Assembly: GCA_001802565.1 (NCBI GenBank)
Contig: MGYS01000009.1
Coordinates: forward strand, 21,118-57,771
Direction: 5' to 3'
DNA: 36,654 nucleotides
From: Gammaproteobacteria bacterium RIFCSPLOWO2_02_FULL_57_10
GTDB lineage: Bacteria; Pseudomonadota; Gammaproteobacteria; Pseudomonadales; Pseudohongiellaceae
The stretch's first letter is position 1, and the number at the start of each line of letters is the position of its first letter. Of this stretch, positions 1-9,729 are shown in pieces. Below the pieces are notes generated by a model. It did no database searches. It was not told the DNA's origin and was given only the letters and a program-made list of their open reading frames with translations. Position numbers and translations under genes: made by a program.

Positions 1-454
1 GTTCGCGCAGTGCCGACTGCAGCGAATCCATGATTTCCTGCGGATGAATGGCAGCACTCATGCGTTCGAGCAGCAGCAGCTCAATCCTGGCCGAGGCATC
101 GCGAAACTCAAGTGTGCGAATCTTGCTTTGCAGACGTGCGGCAAGAGGGCCGACCAACAGAGCAATCATCAAAAAGAAGGCCGCTGTCAGTGCGTCCTCG
201 CGATCGGTGATCCAGAAAGTGCCACGCGGCTCAGTAAAGAAGAAATTGAAAGCGAGAAATCCGCTGAAAGCACTCAGGAGGGCCGGCAGCGTTGCTGTGT
301 ACACTGCCGTGACGATGACGGCAGCCATATAAATCAACGCCAGATTCTGCGACGGCACAGCGCCTTGCAACACCCAGCCGACCCCTGTTGCCGCCAACGT
401 CAGCAATAACGCCACACCGCAGGCCCAGACTGGGCGTATCAACCAGACTTTCAT
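1..454 (-). CDS. KdpD-like sensor histidine kinase, N-terminal part (cut by window edge)
   Basis: This is an open frame from an ATG at 454 to the window edge; about 151 residues are visible. It starts with a short basic stretch, then about four membrane segments of the DUF4118 type found in the KdpD membrane domain. The segment around residues 67-85 (FNFFFTEPRGTFWITDRED) is the typical loop of that family. A charged helix follows (residues 108-150, LQSKIRTLEFRDASARIE), as expected before a dimerisation/kinase domain. It begins directly with the membrane part, so the KdpD N-terminal UspA-like sensor domain is absent. It starts 4 nt after the trkH stop, so the two are very probably co-transcribed, which suggests K+ or turgor sensing tied to TrkH. 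The kinase domain itself is outside the window, so 'histidine kinase' is inference from the family. Confidence 0.8.
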   Translation of the reverse strand, partial: MKVWLIRPVWACGVALLLTLAATGVGWVLQGAVPSQNLALIYMAAVIVTAVYTATLPALLSAFSGFLAFNFFFTEPRGTFWITDREDALTAAFFLMIALLVGPLAARLQSKIRTLEFRDASARIELLLLERMSAAIHPQEIMDSLQSALRE

Positions 455-458
455 ATGG

Positions 459-1931
459 TTACCGCCGCCAGAATGCAGGTGTGAGCAATACTATGATGGT
501 CAGAAACTCCAAGCGCCCCAGAATCATCCCCATACTTAGCACCCATTTGGCAGCCTCAGGCAGTGGCTGGAAGTTTCCCGCAGGACCAATAACAGCACCG
601 AGACCCGGACCGACATTCATCAGCGCCGTCGCCGAGCCTGTAAGACTTGTCACCAGATCGAGCCCCATGAGTGACAGCAGCAAGGTCATTATCGTCAGGC
701 TGATGGCCATCAGGAACAGAAATCCCACCAGCGATGCCACGATCTCGTCGCTCACAGTGCTGCCATTGTACTGCCGCTTCAGGATGGCGTTGGGGTGCAC
801 AGCCTTGATGATCTGTTCGCGAATGATAGTGAAGCACAGCTGCACGCGGAAAGTCTTGATGCCGCCGCTGGTAGAGCCGGAACATCCGCCGAGGAAAGTC
901 GCGAAGAAAAAGATGGCAATAGCAAAATCACCCCAGAGCGTGTAGTCGGTACTGGCAAACCCCGTTGTCGTCACCACCGAGACAATGTTGAACATTGCAT
1001 GCGTAAAGGCCCAGGGCAGTGTCTCACCCGGCATCGACAACGCCGGCAAAGTCAGCAGCAGTGCAAGCACGGCTAGGATAGCGAGCATCCCTCGCCACTG
1101 AGCATCACGGAAGATCGAAACCTGCTTGTGGCGCACCAGTTTGATGAACAACACGAACGGCGTCGCGCCAAGGACCATGAATACAATTGACACCCAGTGC
1201 AGCGAGATTGAATCAAATTGTGCAAAGGAGCTGTCGGACGTGGAATACCCTCCGGTGGAAACCGTCGCCATAGCGTGATTGACGGCATTGAACACATCCA
1301 TCCCGAACAGCCAGTAGGCCAGCATGCAGGCCAGCGTCAGCAGCGCGTAGGTGACAACCATCAACATCAGCAATTGCTGAGTGCGAGGTAACGATTTGTC
1401 CGACCAATCGGAGGATTCGGTGCGAAAGAGCTTCATACCTCCCACATTGAGGAAGGGCATAACAGCGATTGCCATTCCGATGATCCCCATCCCGCCGATC
1501 CAGTGCAGCAGAGATCGCCATAGCAGAATGTCCGGCGGCTTATTGTCCAGCCCGACAAAGATTGTGGCACCCGTTGTCGTCAACCCAGAGACAGTCTCGA
1601 AAACCGCATCGGTCAGTGATACGCCCTGTTCCCAGAACCAGAAAGGCAGGGCGCCAAAAAAAGGGACTACCAGCCAGGCGCTGGTAGTAATGATGAACAT
1701 CTGCCGCGACTGCAGGTTGGTGGCCCGGTGGCGAAAGCCAGTAATAGCAAGCACCACACCCGTGAAGCTAGCCAGTCCGGCGCTTAGAAGAAAGTCAGAA
1801 TGGTTACCTGTCGCCTGCAAGTAGCCAAGCGCAGCAGGGATCAGAAGGAAAGCGGCAAGCATGTTGAGCACGACACCCAACACCAGCAAACTGGGGCTGA
1901 TGAGTTTCATGTGCGCAGAATAGGATGCCAC
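459..1931 (-). CDS. trkH: Trk-type potassium uptake protein TrkH
   Basis: This is the membrane subunit of a Trk K+ uptake system. Its roughly 483-490 residues match the usual family length. The four pore-loop repeats of the TrkH/Ktr/HKT superfamily are visible: SGLTTTGATIFVG, ATVSTGGYSTSD, SVVTTTGFASTD and ALMNVGPGLGAV. Each carries the selectivity-filter glycine, and hydrophobic M1/M2-type helices surround them. The partner TrkA, which gates the channel with nucleotides, is not in the window. The frame opens with a GTG at 1931, but an ATG seven codons in (1910) gives the protein start MKLISPSLLVLG and may be the real start; neither has a strong Shine-Dalgarno sequence. A KdpD-like sensor kinase follows after 4 nt. 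The upstream gene (efflux membrane-fusion protein) is divergent. Confidence 0.93.
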   Translation of the reverse strand: MASYSAHMKLISPSLLVLGVVLNMLAAFLLIPAALGYLQATGNHSDFLLSAGLASFTGVVLAITGFRHRATNLQSRQMFIITTSAWLVVPFFGALPFWFWEQGVSLTDAVFETVSGLTTTGATIFVGLDNKPPDILLWRSLLHWIGGMGIIGMAIAVMPFLNVGGMKLFRTESSDWSDKSLPRTQQLLMLMVVTYALLTLACMLAYWLFGMDVFNAVNHAMATVSTGGYSTSDSSFAQFDSISLHWVSIVFMVLGATPFVLFIKLVRHKQVSIFRDAQWRGMLAILAVLALLLTLPALSMPGETLPWAFTHAMFNIVSVVTTTGFASTDYTLWGDFAIAIFFFATFLGGCSGSTSGGIKTFRVQLCFTIIREQIIKAVHPNAILKRQYNGSTVSDEIVASLVGFLFLMAISLTIMTLLLSLMGLDLVTSLTGSATALMNVGPGLGAVIGPAGNFQPLPEAAKWVLSMGMILGRLEFLTIIVLLTPAFWRR

Positions 1932-2103
1932 CGCGTAAGTTCTCTATATCCGACCGACGGGTTTCCATAACAAATACGTAACAATCCCCGCGAACCCATA
2001 TCGGGGCAACTGATCCAATGACGCTGGTCGGCGTATATAGTACTGCCCCTGCAATTTGCTCTTCTGCCAACGCCAACCAACATTACCGAGAGGATACTCA
2101 CAA

Positions 2104-3270
2104 GTGAAGCGAATCATTCTACCCGTCGCCATTCTGGCCGGTGCCGCGCTGTTGTTCATGTTGCTGGTGAACAACCCCAAGCGCCTGGAAGCCGTCGCTC
2201 CAGAGCAGGCTCTTGCGACAGTGCGGGTAACCCCGGCGCAGCCTGAAACTGTGACACTGCAAGTCACCTCTCAAGGTAAAGTGCAGGCAAGTCGGCGTGC
2301 CAGCCTCTCCGCCGCGGCAGCAGGCCCCGTGGATTGGATATCGCCCGCGCTGGTGGCTGGTGGATATTTCGAAGCTGACGAGGTAGTACTGCGACTCGAC
2401 AGCAGTGACTACCTGAACGCACTTGAACGCAGCCGAACGAGCCTTTCACAGGCGGAAACCGAAGCCAGTCACGCCGCCAGCGAACTGGCACGCTATACCG
2501 AGCTGGCCGCACGTCGCCTGATCAGCGAATCGCAACTGCAAGAGCTGCAACGCCAGGCTGATATCGCCAATGGACGGGTCAGGGATGCCAAGGCAGCACT
2601 CGCGCAAACAGAGCTGGACCTGCGCCGCAGCGAGATCCGTGCTCCGTTCGCCAGCATAGTGGAGAGCACCAGCATCGAACTTGGCCAGCAGGTTAACCGC
2701 GGCCAGGCACTGGCCATGCTTCTAAGCGCAGACGATGTGGAAGTGCGTGTGCCGCTGGCACTGGCTCAGCTTGGTCATCTCAACATTCCGCTGGGACATC
2801 GCGGCGAATTGCCGCCTGAACAGTCACCTGCTGTCACTCTCAGGGGCATGTTCGGCGGACAGATGCACACCTGGACCGGGCACCTGGTACGCACGGAAGC
2901 GGGCATCGATGCCACCAACAATTCCGTGCAGGCCATCGTGCGCGTTGCACAGCCCGCTGAAACGGCGATGGATCCAGGTGCGGAAAGCCTGAACGCCATT
3001 CCCCTCCCTGTGGGGCTTTTTGTGGAAGCCACAATCGACGGACGTAGTGTGGACAACATCTTTGCCCTGCCAAGAGACGTTATTCGCGCCAACAACCGGG
3101 TCTTGATCGTGGATGAAGAAAACCGCCTGCGCTTCAGAGAAGTCGAAATCCTGCGACTGGAAAATGAGCGCGTCCTCATCAGTTCCGGCCTGCGTGCCGG
3201 AGAACGCATCTGCCTCTCTCCAATCCAAGCAGTAGTAGACGGCATGGCCGTACAGGTCATCACAGAATGA
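2104..3270 (+). CDS. RND efflux membrane-fusion protein (HlyD/AcrA family)
   Basis: This is the periplasmic adaptor of a tripartite RND pump, 388 residues. The GTG at 2104 is chosen because a strong Shine-Dalgarno sequence (GAGAGGA, 2088-2094) lies 9 nt upstream and the protein then begins with a membrane anchor (residues 4-22, IILPVAILAGAALLFMLL). No lipobox cysteine is seen, so it is probably anchored by this helix. Next come the first half of a lipoyl-like domain (about 45-95), an alpha-helical hairpin rich in Ala, Glu and Arg (about 98-170), the second lipoyl half with the family sequence EIRAPFASIVESTSIELGQ (about 178-196), and beta-barrel and membrane-proximal domains. The stop overlaps the permease start by 4 nt (ATGA), so the two are translationally coupled. 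No outer-membrane channel gene is nearby, so a TolC-like protein elsewhere is inferred. The substrate is unknown. Confidence 0.9.
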   Translation: MKRIILPVAILAGAALLFMLLVNNPKRLEAVAPEQALATVRVTPAQPETVTLQVTSQGKVQASRRASLSAAAAGPVDWISPALVAGGYFEADEVVLRLDSSDYLNALERSRTSLSQAETEASHAASELARYTELAARRLISESQLQELQRQADIANGRVRDAKAALAQTELDLRRSEIRAPFASIVESTSIELGQQVNRGQALAMLLSADDVEVRVPLALAQLGHLNIPLGHRGELPPEQSPAVTLRGMFGGQMHTWTGHLVRTEAGIDATNNSVQAIVRVAQPAETAMDPGAESLNAIPLPVGLFVEATIDGRSVDNIFALPRDVIRANNRVLIVDEENRLRFREVEILRLENERVLISSGLRAGERICLSPIQAVVDGMAVQVITE

Positions 3271-6200
3271 GAACGATCATCTATTGGTTCGCTGACAACC
3301 CTATTGCCGCCAATCTCCTGATGATGGTCTTTCTGGTGGGCGGCACGATGTCGCTGATGAATATCCGCCAGGAGGAATTCCCCAGCATCGACACCGGCAT
3401 GATTCAGATCAACGTGGCATACCCGGGTGCTGCGCCACAGGAAGTTGAACAGGCCGTCTGTCTTCCGCTGGAAGAAGCGCTGGAGAATGTCGAGAACATC
3501 GACACCATGACTTCCACGGCACGCGAGGGTGCCTGTGCTGCCAGCCTGCAAATTGACCCAAGTGCCGACCTGAATCGCGTTCTTAACGAGGTCAAGAGCA
3601 GCGTCGACGGCGTGATCGGTTTCCCCGCAGACATTGAGAAGCCCATCGTCGCGGCATTCTCACCCAGCAGCACGGTGATGTCTCTGGCCCTGTCCGCCAA
3701 TACGGATTCCGCTACATTGAAGGAGCTTGCCGAAGAAATCCGCCTTGAACTCATCGATCTGGACGAGATTTCCCGTGTCGACGTCAATTATGTGCGCCCT
3801 TACGAAATATCCGTTGAAATTTCGGAGTTCACATTGCGCCAATACAACTTGACCCTGAATCAGGTTGCTACAGCCATTAACAGCTCTGCGATGGATATGC
3901 CGGCAGGAACGTTGCGCACCACCGGAGGCGATATCCTGCTGCGCAGCAAAGGTCGCATGTCCACGGGTGACGAATACGAGAACATCATCGTGCGCTCTTA
4001 CCCCGACGGCTCGCAGTTGCGCCTTGCAGACATCGCGACCGTCAAGGATGGTTTCGAAGAGGGTTACCTTGCTGCGAGAATCGACGGAAAGAACACCACC
4101 ATTATCCAGATCTACCGGATGGGTGAGGAAGACACCATCGAGTCCGCAGAAATTGTAAAAGGCTACGTGGCCACCAAAGCGCCTACACTGCCAGAAGGTG
4201 TAGAGCTTTCAATTTTGACCGATGATGCGCGCGCTCTTCAGGAGCGAATCTCTACGGTGTCGAGCAATGCATACCAGGGATTCCTGCTCGTGCTAATCAT
4301 GCTGACGCTGTTCCTGCGCTTCAAACTCGCCATCTGGGTTGCGGCTGGCATCCCTATTTCCATGCTGGGAGCGCTGGCATTATTCCCTTCTCTGGATATC
4401 ACGCTCAGCTCACTCACGATCATGGCTTTTATCTTGGTGCTGGGGATTCTGGTAGACGACTCCATCGTTGTCGCAGAGCGCGTATTCGTTTACGAGCAAC
4501 GGGGAATTCCGCAGAGGGAAGCCGCAGCTGAAGGCACGCTGGACGTGTCTGTGCCCGTGATCTTCGGCGTGCTGACCACGATGGCAGCCTTCCTGCCTTT
4601 GCTCATGCTGGAAGGCCCCATGGGGTCTTTTTTCACCGTCATCGGCGCGGTGGTGATTCTGTGTCTGTTGATGAGTTTGATCGAATCACAATTAATCCTC
4701 CCCAGCCACCTTTCTCATCGTCGCACCACTGGCTACTGGCTGGAAGGTACTCCCGTCGTAACGCGCTGGTTACAGATTCAGGAACGTATCAACCAAAGCC
4801 TGGATAGGTTTGCCTCCAGCACCTACAACAAAGCGCTTCGCAAGTGCCTGGACTACAGGTACGCCACCTGGGCAGGCGCGATCGCCATTATCATCCTTAC
4901 AGCAGGGCTGATGGCCAGTGGCCGTATCGTGTTTCAATTTTTTCCTGCCGTGGAAGGCGACCGTATCTATGCCAGCGTGCAGATGCCCGAAGGCGTCGCC
5001 GTCGGCATCACCGAAGAGGCCCTGCAAAGGTTGGAAGAGGCAGCCATCGAGCTGACGCGTGAACTCGACGAAGAACTCGCGGCCAAGATAGCAAGCGGCG
5101 ATGCCCCTGCCACACCCGGACACGTCGTCGAACGGTCTCTGACAACGCTGGGCGCACGCATCAATCGTGGCGGCGGACCCGGTGGAGCCCGGCCTTCTGC
5201 CGGTGGCAGTCATATTGCCGAGGTCGTTCTGATTCTGAACCCCTACGAGCAACGCGGTGAGATCAGCTCCAACGAAGTACGCGACCGCTGGCGTGAGAAG
5301 GTCGGCTTTATTCCAGATGCGCTGGAAGTGGGCTTTGTTTCCGATTCATTCTCGGCCGGGTCTGCATTGAGCTTCCGATTGGAGGGCCGAGATGAGGAAG
5401 GCTTGCAATCTGCCACAGCCGAATTGCGTGAAGCACTCGCTCGCTATCCCGGCGTTTTCGACATTAATGATTCATTCAGGGCTGGCAAGCAGGAGGTTCA
5501 GATCGAGATCCTGCGCGAAGGCGAGCTGATGGGCTTCACTCTCGACAGCATCTCGCGTCAGGTCCGGCAGGCCTTCTATGGCGCAGAATCGCAGCGTATC
5601 CTGCGCGGCTCCGAGCAGATCCGTGTCATGGTTCGTTATCCGGAGAATGAAAGACGTTCGCTGGGAAATCTGGAAGACATGATGTTGCGCACGCCCGACG
5701 GCGGTGAAATTCCCCTTTCAAGTGTCGCCAGACTTTCTCTCGGCAACGGTTATTCCAGCATCAATCGCCAGGATGGCCGCCGCGTAATCACGGTTAGCGC
5801 TGATGTGAATCGCAGTGTTACAACTCCGGAACAAGTTATCCAGGAAATCAACACTGAGTTCGCAGACAAATGGCGTACCGAATACGGTGTCGAAATGGCC
5901 CTGGGCGGTGAGGCTGAACAAAGCGCTGAATCCATGGGCTCTTTGTTCTCGAGCTATCCGCTGGCACTGTTCATCATCTACACATTGCTGGCGATTCCCC
6001 TGAAATCCTACAGCCAGCCTCTGATCATCATGTGCGTGATCCCATTTGGCGCCATCGGAGCAATCATGGGTCACTTCATTCTTGGTCAGGAACTGGTGTT
6101 CTTCTCGCTGATCGGGATCGTGGCGCTGGGAGGTGTCGTGGTGAACTCCAGCCTGCTGATGGTGGACTACGTCAACAAGGAGCGAGATGCCGGACACGAC

Positions 6201-6485
6201 CTGCACGAGGCGATCGCCACTGCTGGAACCGCGCGTTTCCGACCGATTTTCCTGACATCCATGACGACGTTTATTGGACTGGCACCATTAATGGTGAATC
6301 CGACGCCGGCCACTTTTTTCATCGTCCCCATGGCAACGTCTCTGGGGTTCGGAGTTCTGTTTGCGACGATCATTACGCTGTTCCTGGTGCCTTGCCTGTA
6401 TGCGATTCTCGAGGACATCGCCCACCGCAAAACCAGAGAACACCTGGCTCCCGTGGCACCTGGCACCTACCACGTCGAAGGCTAA
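3267..6485 (+). CDS. RND-family efflux permease (AcrB-like)
   Basis: This is the inner-membrane proton-driven pump subunit, 1072 residues, within the usual length of AcrB-type proteins. TM1 lies near residues 12-30, a large periplasmic loop follows, then TM2-6 from about 330. TM4 carries the paired aspartates D397/D398 in LGILVDDSIVVAERV, the proton-relay acids of the family. The second half repeats this plan, with a second periplasmic loop and TM8-12 from about 890. In TM10 the segment GGVVVNSSLLMVDYVN (from G955) has no lysine where AcrB has its conserved TM10 Lys, a difference also seen in other RND branches. A Gly-rich insertion (RINRGGGPGGARPSAGG) sits near residue 635. It overlaps the adaptor gene by 4 nt. 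The exact substrate class (drug, lipid or metal) cannot be read from the sequence. Confidence 0.93.
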   Translation: MRTIIYWFADNPIAANLLMMVFLVGGTMSLMNIRQEEFPSIDTGMIQINVAYPGAAPQEVEQAVCLPLEEALENVENIDTMTSTAREGACAASLQIDPSADLNRVLNEVKSSVDGVIGFPADIEKPIVAAFSPSSTVMSLALSANTDSATLKELAEEIRLELIDLDEISRVDVNYVRPYEISVEISEFTLRQYNLTLNQVATAINSSAMDMPAGTLRTTGGDILLRSKGRMSTGDEYENIIVRSYPDGSQLRLADIATVKDGFEEGYLAARIDGKNTTIIQIYRMGEEDTIESAEIVKGYVATKAPTLPEGVELSILTDDARALQERISTVSSNAYQGFLLVLIMLTLFLRFKLAIWVAAGIPISMLGALALFPSLDITLSSLTIMAFILVLGILVDDSIVVAERVFVYEQRGIPQREAAAEGTLDVSVPVIFGVLTTMAAFLPLLMLEGPMGSFFTVIGAVVILCLLMSLIESQLILPSHLSHRRTTGYWLEGTPVVTRWLQIQERINQSLDRFASSTYNKALRKCLDYRYATWAGAIAIIILTAGLMASGRIVFQFFPAVEGDRIYASVQMPEGVAVGITEEALQRLEEAAIELTRELDEELAAKIASGDAPATPGHVVERSLTTLGARINRGGGPGGARPSAGGSHIAEVVLILNPYEQRGEISSNEVRDRWREKVGFIPDALEVGFVSDSFSAGSALSFRLEGRDEEGLQSATAELREALARYPGVFDINDSFRAGKQEVQIEILREGELMGFTLDSISRQVRQAFYGAESQRILRGSEQIRVMVRYPENERRSLGNLEDMMLRTPDGGEIPLSSVARLSLGNGYSSINRQDGRRVITVSADVNRSVTTPEQVIQEINTEFADKWRTEYGVEMALGGEAEQSAESMGSLFSSYPLALFIIYTLLAIPLKSYSQPLIIMCVIPFGAIGAIMGHFILGQELVFFSLIGIVALGGVVVNSSLLMVDYVNKERDAGHDLHEAIATAGTARFRPIFLTSMTTFIGLAPLMVNPTPATFFIVPMATSLGFGVLFATIITLFLVPCLYAILEDIAHRKTREHLAPVAPGTYHVEG

Positions 6486-6522
6486 TGCCAAGCGGGTGGG
6501 TGCGTGTCAGATGTGTCGCTGC

Positions 6523-9500
6523 TCAGAGGAGACCGCACATGAGTTCCACAAGGCTTGCCTTTCTATAGGGCTTGTCCAGAATTCTCCAGGAAGGAAGAAG
6601 GGATTGGCGGCTTTTTTCATCTAAAAAGCCGGTAGTGATAATTACTTTTATGCCTGGGTACTTCTCACTCACATGTTTTGCAAGCGCGATTCCATTCAAT
6701 GTCCCAGGCATCGCGATGTCTGTAAAGAGAATGTCGACATTGCTATCTTGAAGGATGAGTACAGCCGCATCTGCTGAATCTGCCTCAATGACTGTATGAC
6801 CGAGATCGCTAAAAAGCCTGCAGGCGACTTTACGCAAAAAGAGCTCATCTTCGACTACTAGAACGCGTGACACGGGCGCCGTGCCACCCACTGCCGATCG
6901 GGGGACAACCGTACTGCCGATCAATGACTGTCTGTCAACTCCAGCAAGAGGCAAGTAGAGTTTCACGCAGGTGCCTTGCTGCTCCCGGGTCTCAATGGTG
7001 ACTTTGCCATGCAGCTGTCGTGCGAAGCCGTAAGCCATTGGCAGTCCCAATCCCGTACCCAGACCCCGCTCTTTTGTCGTGAAGAAAGGCTCGAAAACCC
7101 GCGCCAATATTTCGGGTGACATGCCGGGCCCCGTATCGGAAACGCTGACCACGGCGTATTTGCCCGGCGCCAGTTCATCGGCACCAACCTCCAAAGTTTC
7201 AGTCGTCGTTGCCACGGTGACACAACGCACTGGTGACTCTCTAACCGCATCTCTCGCATTGATTACCAGGTTGACAATCGCGTTATTGAATCCGCTGGTG
7301 TCGAATTTCGACGCCAGACACCCTTTAGCCAGCTTCAATTCAAAGTGGACGGTTTTGCCGATGGTGTTTTCCATCAAAGGCTTGAGCTCAGCAAGCTCAG
7401 CATTGATATCGAAGACACCGACATCCATCGCCTGCCGTCGAGCCACAGACATGAGCGACTTGGTCACTTTTGAGGCGCGCACGGCAGCATCAAGAGCATC
7501 TTTAACATGTCGCTGACTAACTTCATTCAGTCCGTTGGCGTTCAGATAGTCGAGATTGTTAATGACAATACCAAGCAGATTGTTGAAATCGTGTGCGAGC
7601 CCGCCCGTAAGCTGCCCGATAGCGTCAAGCTTCTGAGACTCTCTCAGCCTGACCTCCGCTCGCTGCCGCTCAGTTACGTCTCTGATCAGGCCGATAAACT
7701 CATGTTTGCCACGCAGAAAAACCGGACGAACTGAAAGCTCCACAGTAAAAATTTCACCGTTGGCACGACGTGCCGACATTTCAGATATCTTGTTCACAAC
7801 TCGGCTCTCGCGCTCCGAACTATAGTTACTCATTGCCAGAGCATGTGCGACTGCAAACTGTTCCGGAATTATAAGCTCTACCAGCGGCTTTCCCAGAGTA
7901 TCTCGTTCCTCATACCCAAACATCTGCACAGCAGCTTTGCTCCACTCTGTCACAAAGCCTTTGTTGTCGATCGCGATTATTGCATCTGACGCACAGTCAA
8001 TAATCTGCGATGTCCGGATTTGGGCATCCTCACGCATGGCAAGAGTTCTGAGCCATTGGAGATACAGCAAACTTGCCAGCAGCGTCAGCAACAATGATGT
8101 GATCAGAACAGTTCCTGGAATCGGACTCGCATTTGCGATCAGGAATCTGTCGGCAGGCTCGGATTCAATTAAATAGTTGCGACCGGCGATCTCCAGTGTC
8201 CTAGTTCTCCCCAAGCCCGCCACGCCCCCCCCCAAGCCTGAATCCTCAGAGGCTGCGCTCCTGAAATTGCTGTAGATAGTGACTGGCGCGCCGAAGTCGG
8301 TAACATCACTCATCGACACTCGGGCATCTGCGATAAGTGCACTGCTCGTGTCATTGAGGAGATTGCTGAAATTCACAACCGCAACCACAAAGCCGATAAG
8401 TTGGCGCTCCAATTCCCTGGTTTCTGAGGCCCGCCACACAGGCCTTGGCACCAATGCCCCAATCGATCCTTCTCCATTGCCGCCCTGCACCAGCTGAATT
8501 GGCGACGTCGCAGCAGGCGCGTTGGTGCGGATGGCGCGCTCGATCGCCTCGCGCCGCAAAGGCTCCGAAAAAATGTCGTAACCCACAGCTGACTGATTGG
8601 TTTCATAAGGCTCTATGTAAAGGACCGTGACGTAACGATCTCTTTCAACAGACCTCACCCGGCGCCCGTTCGCGTCAAGCTCGGTGATCTGGAAATTCTC
8701 CTGCCCTCGCAGCCGCGTTTGGCGCTCGAAGTCATCACGATCCTCACCACGGACAATTGGATTCCATGACAATGCCTGGAGACCCAATGCTCTGTACTCT
8801 CCCTGCACAACATCCCGCGTTAACACCCGGAAACGATCACTACCGAGATCAGGCTCTAGTTCAATTTGAGAGGCGATGCTGGCTTGATGCTGAAAAATCT
8901 CCCGCACAGCATTCTCCAAAGATAGAAACGCCACCTCGGAGACATAGTTGAAGCGCAGCCTCAGACTCTCTGTCTGGACATTCAATGTAAAAATATAGCT
9001 CAGGATGGAAAGCAGAAGTCCGATGGCAGTTACTGTCATCTGATTCAGAAAATAATCAGGCTTTCTGCCAAAAAAGAATGCTCTGTAGCCCTTGTAGACA
9101 AGGGGAAACCCCGTGATGATTCCAAGGGAATCACCCAGCCACCAGGTGAACAATCTTTCAAGCAATCCGTAGGTGCCGGAACCCGGTTCCTGCATCACGA
9201 ATGCACCCGGAACAGCGGCGACCAGGCCGCACATAAAAGCGCCGCCGACAAAGGGCAGCACACTTTTCATCCGCAACTTGGGGTTCTCCATCGAGAAACT
9301 GCGCGGCAGCATTCGGGCGGCAACCAAACCCTCTGCAGTGTTGAAGCAGGCTATGAGCAGAGAGGGAAAGAACGCCATTTCAGCCTGCGTGCCGACGACT
9401 AGATTGAAGTAGTTTGCGAGGAATGCCCCTGTCAGTACGCCTACGGCGGCATGGGCACCCAAAGCCAGAATAGCAGCCATCGCCAGGCCCGACGGCAACC

Positions 9501-9642
9501 AGATAATCGTTATATTACCGGGGGGAATCGCAAACAGAAAGCCAAGCTGGGCAAGAGAAAAATAAAGCAGCGCTACAGCCAAAACATCTACTGCCTGTTG
9601 CCGCACGCTGCCGGACTTGAAGAATTCACCAGATCTTTTCAT
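6523..9642 (-). CDS. Hybrid sensor histidine kinase (MASE1-CHASE-PAS-HisKA-HATPase-REC)
   Basis: This 1039-residue membrane sensor has, in order, a MASE1-type multi-helix domain (about 18-222, with AIPPGNITIIWLPSGLAMAA), an extracytoplasmic CHASE domain (about 235-430, with LQALSWNPIVRGEDRDDFE), a second membrane helix (about 514-534), PAS (about 545-660), HisKA with phospho-acceptor H684 in GGLAHDFNNLL, and an HATPase with N box (NLVINARDAV), G1 (SVSDTGPGM) and GTGLGL. It ends in a receiver with phospho-acceptor D975 (ILFTDIAMPG) and K1024. CHASE domains bind small ligands in other bacteria; this ligand is unknown. The gene is last in a regulator-Hpt-kinase group on the minus strand. A run of nine G in the coding strand lies in the CHASE-to-TM2 linker. 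It ends 38 nt from the convergent RND permease gene. Confidence 0.92.
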   Translation of the reverse strand: MKRSGEFFKSGSVRQQAVDVLAVALLYFSLAQLGFLFAIPPGNITIIWLPSGLAMAAILALGAHAAVGVLTGAFLANYFNLVVGTQAEMAFFPSLLIACFNTAEGLVAARMLPRSFSMENPKLRMKSVLPFVGGAFMCGLVAAVPGAFVMQEPGSGTYGLLERLFTWWLGDSLGIITGFPLVYKGYRAFFFGRKPDYFLNQMTVTAIGLLLSILSYIFTLNVQTESLRLRFNYVSEVAFLSLENAVREIFQHQASIASQIELEPDLGSDRFRVLTRDVVQGEYRALGLQALSWNPIVRGEDRDDFERQTRLRGQENFQITELDANGRRVRSVERDRYVTVLYIEPYETNQSAVGYDIFSEPLRREAIERAIRTNAPAATSPIQLVQGGNGEGSIGALVPRPVWRASETRELERQLIGFVVAVVNFSNLLNDTSSALIADARVSMSDVTDFGAPVTIYSNFRSAASEDSGLGGGVAGLGRTRTLEIAGRNYLIESEPADRFLIANASPIPGTVLITSLLLTLLASLLYLQWLRTLAMREDAQIRTSQIIDCASDAIIAIDNKGFVTEWSKAAVQMFGYEERDTLGKPLVELIIPEQFAVAHALAMSNYSSERESRVVNKISEMSARRANGEIFTVELSVRPVFLRGKHEFIGLIRDVTERQRAEVRLRESQKLDAIGQLTGGLAHDFNNLLGIVINNLDYLNANGLNEVSQRHVKDALDAAVRASKVTKSLMSVARRQAMDVGVFDINAELAELKPLMENTIGKTVHFELKLAKGCLASKFDTSGFNNAIVNLVINARDAVRESPVRCVTVATTTETLEVGADELAPGKYAVVSVSDTGPGMSPEILARVFEPFFTTKERGLGTGLGLPMAYGFARQLHGKVTIETREQQGTCVKLYLPLAGVDRQSLIGSTVVPRSAVGGTAPVSRVLVVEDELFLRKVACRLFSDLGHTVIEADSADAAVLILQDSNVDILFTDIAMPGTLNGIALAKHVSEKYPGIKVIITTGFLDEKSRQSLLPSWRILDKPYRKASLVELMCGLL

Positions 9643-9729
9643 GAAATTGACCGAGCGCGAGAACTTCGTCTACTTGTGAATCGGCATCTTGAAATGAACC
9701 CCGTTCATCTGAGTGCCAAACGTTGAACA

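Noticed and set aside
1932-2103. Possible sigma-70 promoters in the trkH/efflux divergent spacer (TATATA near 2034, TATAGA near 1945)
   Set aside because: No -35 element at acceptable spacing could be found by eye for either, so no promoter is called in this 172-bp gap.
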